Part shown: piece after piece, positions 13,924 to 16,679 of the stretch
Numbering within the stretch: the stretch's first letter is position 1
Layout of the letters: each line of letters opens with the position of its first letter
From: an uncultured Lachnospiraceae bacterium
GTDB lineage: Bacteria; Bacillota; Clostridia; Lachnospirales; Lachnospiraceae
Assembly (NCBI GenBank): GCA_902796045.1
Contig: CADBNQ010000328.1
Coordinates: 1-16,679 of the forward strand
Length of the DNA stretch: 16,679 bases
Direction of reading: 5' to 3'
The notes under the pieces: generated by a model
Database searches by the model: none
The model's input: only the letters and a program-made list of their open reading frames with translations
What the model was told of the DNA's origin: nothing
Program-made: the position numbers and the translations under genes

Positions 13924-14007
13924 CTTTATCCTTTTATCAATAATGATAACTTTTTGCTCCTGAACAGACAGGCCGGTACAAAATATCGTAAACGGCATAG
14001 ACCTGGC

Positions 14008-15252
14008 TTACAGGGGTAGTTTTTTAAAGAAATAATACATCTGGGCAGTGAGTCCGTCACTTTCTTCGAGGGTCTTTCTGGTGATCCAGTCTCCATAGGG
14101 GCAGGTTCTTCTCTTTGGGAGATAGTGGGAGTCCAGGAGCAGGAACTTCTTCGTTTTGGGGTTGTAATCAACGATGGCTGCGTAATGGCCCGGAACGTGG
14201 GCAACCGCTACATTCCCTGCCTTCAGCTTCTTTTTTAATGTCCCGACAGAGTCGGAACTGCCATTATATGAAAAACCGTAATCGCGTCCGAACTCTTCTG
14301 ATGCTGCCTCGAAAAACCCGCTGTCTGTCCCGTTGCCCTCAACACGGAACTCTTCTTTTACAGCATAATCTGCCAGAAGATGAGGGTCTGCAAAATGGCC
14401 GGTCAGGGTGTAGATGGCATTGAGGGTAGAGAAGATGCCGCACCCGGAGGTGCAGAAATTGTTGGCCTCAGGGTCATCATTCTTTCCTTTTCCATAGTAA
14501 TCCTTGCCCCAGTCTGCGTCAAACTGGGCAAAGACTCTGAGCCTGGGTTCGTCCAGGATCCTGTCATCCTTTAAAACCAGCCTGGCCCCGGTCTCATTTT
14601 GATCAGAAAAAGACAGAATCCCGCCGGTGCCGGGGGCAAGACAGCGTCCTGTCAGATCATCCCTGATCAGGTAAGTATCCTTGTTCCTGACCAGCCTGAA
14701 GGTGCCGGCCGATGTCCTTGATCCCCATCTTTTTCTGGATCCGTCAGCCTGAAGAAAACGGCTGGTTCCGGTTTTTGAGATCAGGTAGGTATGATATCCT
14801 GCATAGGTCAGGCTTAGATCCAGATTCTTTTCATAGGAAGATCTTTCCGCCGGTGAGACACTGACTGCAGTCTGTTCCGGTGTCAGCTTCTCTCTCCAGG
14901 TCACTGAGTATTGTCCGTCAGCGGCAATCTGTTTGTCCCGGCCGTCATAGACCAGACAGTCCGCATAAAAATCGTCATTGGTAATCCAGCCGGTTCTGGT
15001 TTCTTTCTTCTTAGTATACTCGATCAGTCTCCAGGAACCATCCCTGTCTATGACCCTGATTCCTGTAAATGAGGGTACGAATTCGTTAAAATCTTCTCCG
15101 TCCTGGCCATAGTATACAGCCAGGTCATGCCTTACAGTAGCATAGATCTCATCGGTTTTTCTCTGGTAGCCGTGCCTGTATGCGTAAAGCTGCAGGGGTG
15201 TCAGCAGAAGACAGATCTGAAGTGTCGTCAATATAAGCAATCTTTTCTTCAA
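14008..15252 (-). CDS. Secreted C39-like cysteine peptidase with SH3/trefoil-like N-terminal region
   Basis: A 414-residue exported protein. A signal peptide at about 1-25 (KKRLLILTTLQICLLLTPL core) may be cleaved after LYA. Residues 35-100 look like an SH3-type fold (WRLIEYTKKKETRTGWI). Residues 145-230 have a ricin-trefoil-like pattern (TYLISKTGTSRFLQ, TYLIRDDLTGRCLAPG). The C-terminal part (238-414) fits the Peptidase_C39_2 family, with Q243, catalytic C271 in SGCGIFSTLNA, H356 in GHYAAIVDY and D374 in LLLDSHY. It probably cleaves peptide bonds outside the cell, perhaps in the wall; the substrate is unknown and there is no ABC exporter beside it. The start is TTG 15252, supported by GGAGGA at 15263-15258 five bases upstream; the ATG a few bases earlier runs at once into a stop. 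Confidence 0.83.
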   Translation of the reverse strand: MKKRLLILTTLQICLLLTPLQLYAYRHGYQRKTDEIYATVRHDLAVYYGQDGEDFNEFVPSFTGIRVIDRDGSWRLIEYTKKKETRTGWITNDDFYADCLVYDGRDKQIAADGQYSVTWREKLTPEQTAVSVSPAERSSYEKNLDLSLTYAGYHTYLISKTGTSRFLQADGSRKRWGSRTSAGTFRLVRNKDTYLIRDDLTGRCLAPGTGGILSFSDQNETGARLVLKDDRILDEPRLRVFAQFDADWGKDYYGKGKNDDPEANNFCTSGCGIFSTLNAIYTLTGHFADPHLLADYAVKEEFRVEGNGTDSGFFEAASEEFGRDYGFSYNGSSDSVGTLKKKLKAGNVAVAHVPGHYAAIVDYNPKTKKFLLLDSHYLPKRRTCPYGDWITRKTLEESDGLTAQMYYFFKKLPL

Positions 15253-15296
15253 AACATTCCTCCGGATACAGTGGTGAAAAGACAGTAGATTGCAGT

Positions 15297-15325
15297 ATTA
15301 TAACATAAATATCCCGGATTGAGAA
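15297..15325 (-). promoter_or_regulatory. Promoter of the C39-like peptidase gene
   Basis: On the minus strand TTCTCA (15325-15320) and a perfect TATAAT (15302-15297) are 17 bases apart. The start near 15290 gives a leader of about 38 bases with a strong GGAGGA site. It is divergent from the apbE promoter, about 55 bases away. Confidence 0.55.
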
Positions 15326-15355
15326 GAGATTTCTTTTTTTGTTTTCTTAAGCTTA

Positions 15356-15384
15356 TGGACTTGCCGATGGAAATAAGGTATAAT
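15356..15384 (+). promoter_or_regulatory. Promoter of apbE
   Basis: A perfect TATAAT at 15379-15384 has TGGACT at 15356-15361 17 bases upstream (four of six matches). The start near 15391 gives a leader of about 50 bases, containing AGGAGGTG at 15424-15431 before ATG 15440. Confidence 0.6.
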
Positions 15385-15439
15385 TTCTGATGAGAAATTA
15401 TATGAATAAAAGACCCATCTTTCAGGAGGTGTACATCAG

Positions 15440-16495
15440 ATGTTTGTATCGCGTCGGCCTCTGGCCCCGGTTCTGCTTCCCTGTTTCCTGCTGTCCCTGC
15501 TGCTGAGCCCGGCTCTCCTGGGATGCTCTGCCGCAGACAGTCTGAGACCGGCGGAGAAACCGGCGGTTTGCGACCTTTTCGCCATGGATACTTATATGAG
15601 CCTGACAGCTTACGGAGAGGGAGCGGAAGAAGCCCTGTCTGCAGCCAAAAAGGAGATCAGGAGACTGGATGACATGCTTTCTACCGGCCTTTCCGGCAGT
15701 GAGATCAGCAGGCTGAACCAGGCAGGCAGTGCAGAGATTTCGCCTGACACCTATGCTCTGATCAGACGGTCTAAGGACCTGTATCAGGAGACAGGCGGCC
15801 TCTTTGACATTACAGTGTACCCCCTGATGAAGGCCTGGGGCTTTACCGATGGCGACTACAGGATTCCTGACGCAGAGGAACGAAGCAAACTGATGCAGCT
15901 CATGGGACCGGACGCCATCAATCTGGACGAAGGCCATGCTTCTTTTTCAAAAGAAGGGATGCAGATCGACCTGGGGGGTATTGCAAAGGGCTATGCTTCA
16001 GAACGGGTTATTGAGATCCTCCGGCAGCAGGGGATCAGACATGCCGTGATCAATCTGGGAGGAAATGTCTGCACACTTGCGGATAAACCGGACGGATCTG
16101 CCTGGAAGATTGCCATCAAAGACCCGGAAGATCCATCAGGCCATCTCGGTGTCCTGGAGATCAGGGATCAGGCTGTGATCACCTCGGGAAGCTATGAGCG
16201 GTATTTTGAGAAGGGCGGCCATAGCTACCACCATATCATTGACCCGGCCACGGGCTGTCCGGCGGAGAGCGGACTCATCTCTGTGACTGTTATCTCTGAC
16301 GATGCCACACTGGCAGATGGACTTTCTACTGCCCTCTTTATCATGGGCAGGGAGAAAGGAAGTGATTACTGGAGAGAGCACAGCGGGGAGTTTGAGGCGG
16401 TTTTCCTGGAGGAGGACGGGACAGTCTATGTGACAGAGGGGATTGCAGACAGTTTTTCCTGCGATCGCCCCACGGAGCTGATCCGGCGCTCTTAA
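15440..16495 (+). CDS. apbE: FAD:protein FMN transferase (ApbE family) lipoprotein
   Basis: A 351-residue full-length ApbE. The N-terminus is a signal sequence with lipobox ALLGC (C29), so the protein is predicted to be anchored on the outer face of the membrane. Family motifs follow in order: MDTYMSLTAYG (49-59), GLFDITVYPLMKAWGF (120-135), the flavin site DLGGIAKGYASE (177-188), NLGGNV (205-210), ITSGSYERYF (247-256), HHIIDPATG (264-272), and the metal site ATLADGLSTALFIMG (289-303, with D293 and T297). It attaches FMN from FAD to a threonine or serine of target proteins such as RNF or NQR subunits or extracellular flavoproteins. No such target is encoded in the window, so the partner is unknown. 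The gene appears to be transcribed from its own promoter at 15356-15384. Confidence 0.96.
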   Translation: MFVSRRPLAPVLLPCFLLSLLLSPALLGCSAADSLRPAEKPAVCDLFAMDTYMSLTAYGEGAEEALSAAKKEIRRLDDMLSTGLSGSEISRLNQAGSAEISPDTYALIRRSKDLYQETGGLFDITVYPLMKAWGFTDGDYRIPDAEERSKLMQLMGPDAINLDEGHASFSKEGMQIDLGGIAKGYASERVIEILRQQGIRHAVINLGGNVCTLADKPDGSAWKIAIKDPEDPSGHLGVLEIRDQAVITSGSYERYFEKGGHSYHHIIDPATGCPAESGLISVTVISDDATLADGLSTALFIMGREKGSDYWREHSGEFEAVFLEEDGTVYVTEGIADSFSCDRPTELIRRS

Positions 16496-16500
16496 ACCGG

Positions 16501-16564
16501 ATCAGTCCAGGAGAATCTTCGCGAGTCTCAATCTCTGACGCAGGATTCTCGGGACTTAAGATCG
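16501..16564 (+). other. Structured untranslated segment between apbE and the next gene
   Basis: AGTCC and GGAGAATC (16504-16517) pair with GATTCTC and GGACT (16544-16556) with a small internal loop. Outer GATC (16500-16503) and GATC (16560-16563) can extend the stem. The 26-base apical region can form a further short stem between GC/GTC (16521-16527) and GACGC (16538-16542). There is no T run after it, so it does not look like an intrinsic terminator. Its position in the leader of the following gene suggests an RNA element. I cannot match it to a named riboswitch by eye. Confidence 0.45.
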
Positions 16565-16612
16565 TGAGAGGAATACGCAAGGTTGACTTCGATCTGATGA
16601 AAGGAAAAGAGT

Positions 16613-16679
16613 ATGGGTTTTGCCGATTTTGTTGTGATGGCCTTGCTGGCAGTGGTGGTGCTGCTGGCCGTCAGATCCA
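16613..16679 (+). CDS. Start of a small membrane protein, possibly FeoB-associated Cys-rich type (3' end cut by window)
   Basis: ATG 16613 follows AAAGGAAAAG at about 16600-16609. The 22 visible codons read MGFADFVVMALLAVVVLLAVRS, a short N-terminus then one membrane helix ending in arginine. The FeoB-associated Cys-rich membrane proteins of Clostridia begin in just this way and continue with a Cys/Gly-rich tail that would lie beyond the window. If correct, ferrous iron transport genes would be nearby. The visible part could also belong to other single-helix proteins, so the family call rests on resemblance only. Confidence 0.55.
   Translation, partial: MGFADFVVMALLAVVVLLAVRS

Noticed and set aside
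13924..14007. Possible terminator after the C39-like gene (minus strand, CCTG/CAGG stems)
   Set aside because: The stems are only four pairs and no T run follows on the minus strand, so the evidence is too weak to call.
16504..16556. Intrinsic terminator of apbE
   Set aside because: The stem is good, but the bases after it (TTAAGATCGTGAG) contain no T run, so it was listed as a structured segment instead.

Overview
The window looks like ordinary, gene-dense chromosome from a low-to-mid-GC Gram-positive bacterium of the Clostridia, most likely Lachnospiraceae or a close relative. This is inferred from RNase J, YlbF, YqeG and Mini-III (mostly Firmicute families), strong GGAGG ribosome binding sites, TTG starts, a CIRCE heat-shock operator, lipoprotein boxes, and a tRNA-Met gene without an encoded CCA. 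I see no phage, transposase, CRISPR, toxin-antitoxin or defence genes.

Layout. (1) 1-3770, plus strand: a tight RNA and translation operon. It holds the 3' part of an RNase J gene, a YlbF-family protein, a short membrane protein with only the non-catalytic N-terminal domain of MltG, a TrmR-like tRNA methyltransferase, a U32-family TrhP-like tRNA hydroxylation protein, and a YqeG-type HAD phosphatase. The mltG-trmR-trhP order matches Bacillus yrrL-yrrM-yrrN/O, which points to wobble-uridine (ho5U/mo5U) synthesis. (2) 3834-5920: a sigma-A-type promoter drives efp and a membrane-anchored polysaccharide deacetylase, and the unit ends in an unusually long hairpin. (3) 6019-8182: groES-groEL, with a promoter, a perfect CIRCE operator and a terminator. 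(4) 8221-9792: a transglutaminase-like lipoprotein and a DUF1700/HAAS membrane protein. (5) 9796-13091: a consensus promoter, tRNA-Met(CAU), then ispF, cysS, mrnC and rlmB. It ends in a hairpin shared with a convergent gene, and both stop codons lie in its loop. (6) 13082-15252, minus strand: an unrecognised two-helix membrane protein and a secreted C39-like cysteine peptidase. (7) 15356-16679, plus strand: an ApbE FMN transferase lipoprotein, a structured untranslated RNA segment, and the first 22 codons of a small membrane protein that resembles the FeoB-associated family.

Taken together, most genes serve RNA decay and modification, translation (EF-P, CysRS, tRNA-Met, 23S methylation and maturation) and protein folding. 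Cell-envelope genes (deacetylase, transglutaminase-like protein, C39 peptidase, ApbE) are interspersed. No clearly novel system is visible. The items most worth a second look are the catalytically truncated MltG-like gene inside the wobble-modification operon, the long hairpin before groES, a promoter placed directly against the groEL terminator, the unknown 253-residue membrane protein, and the structured RNA after apbE.
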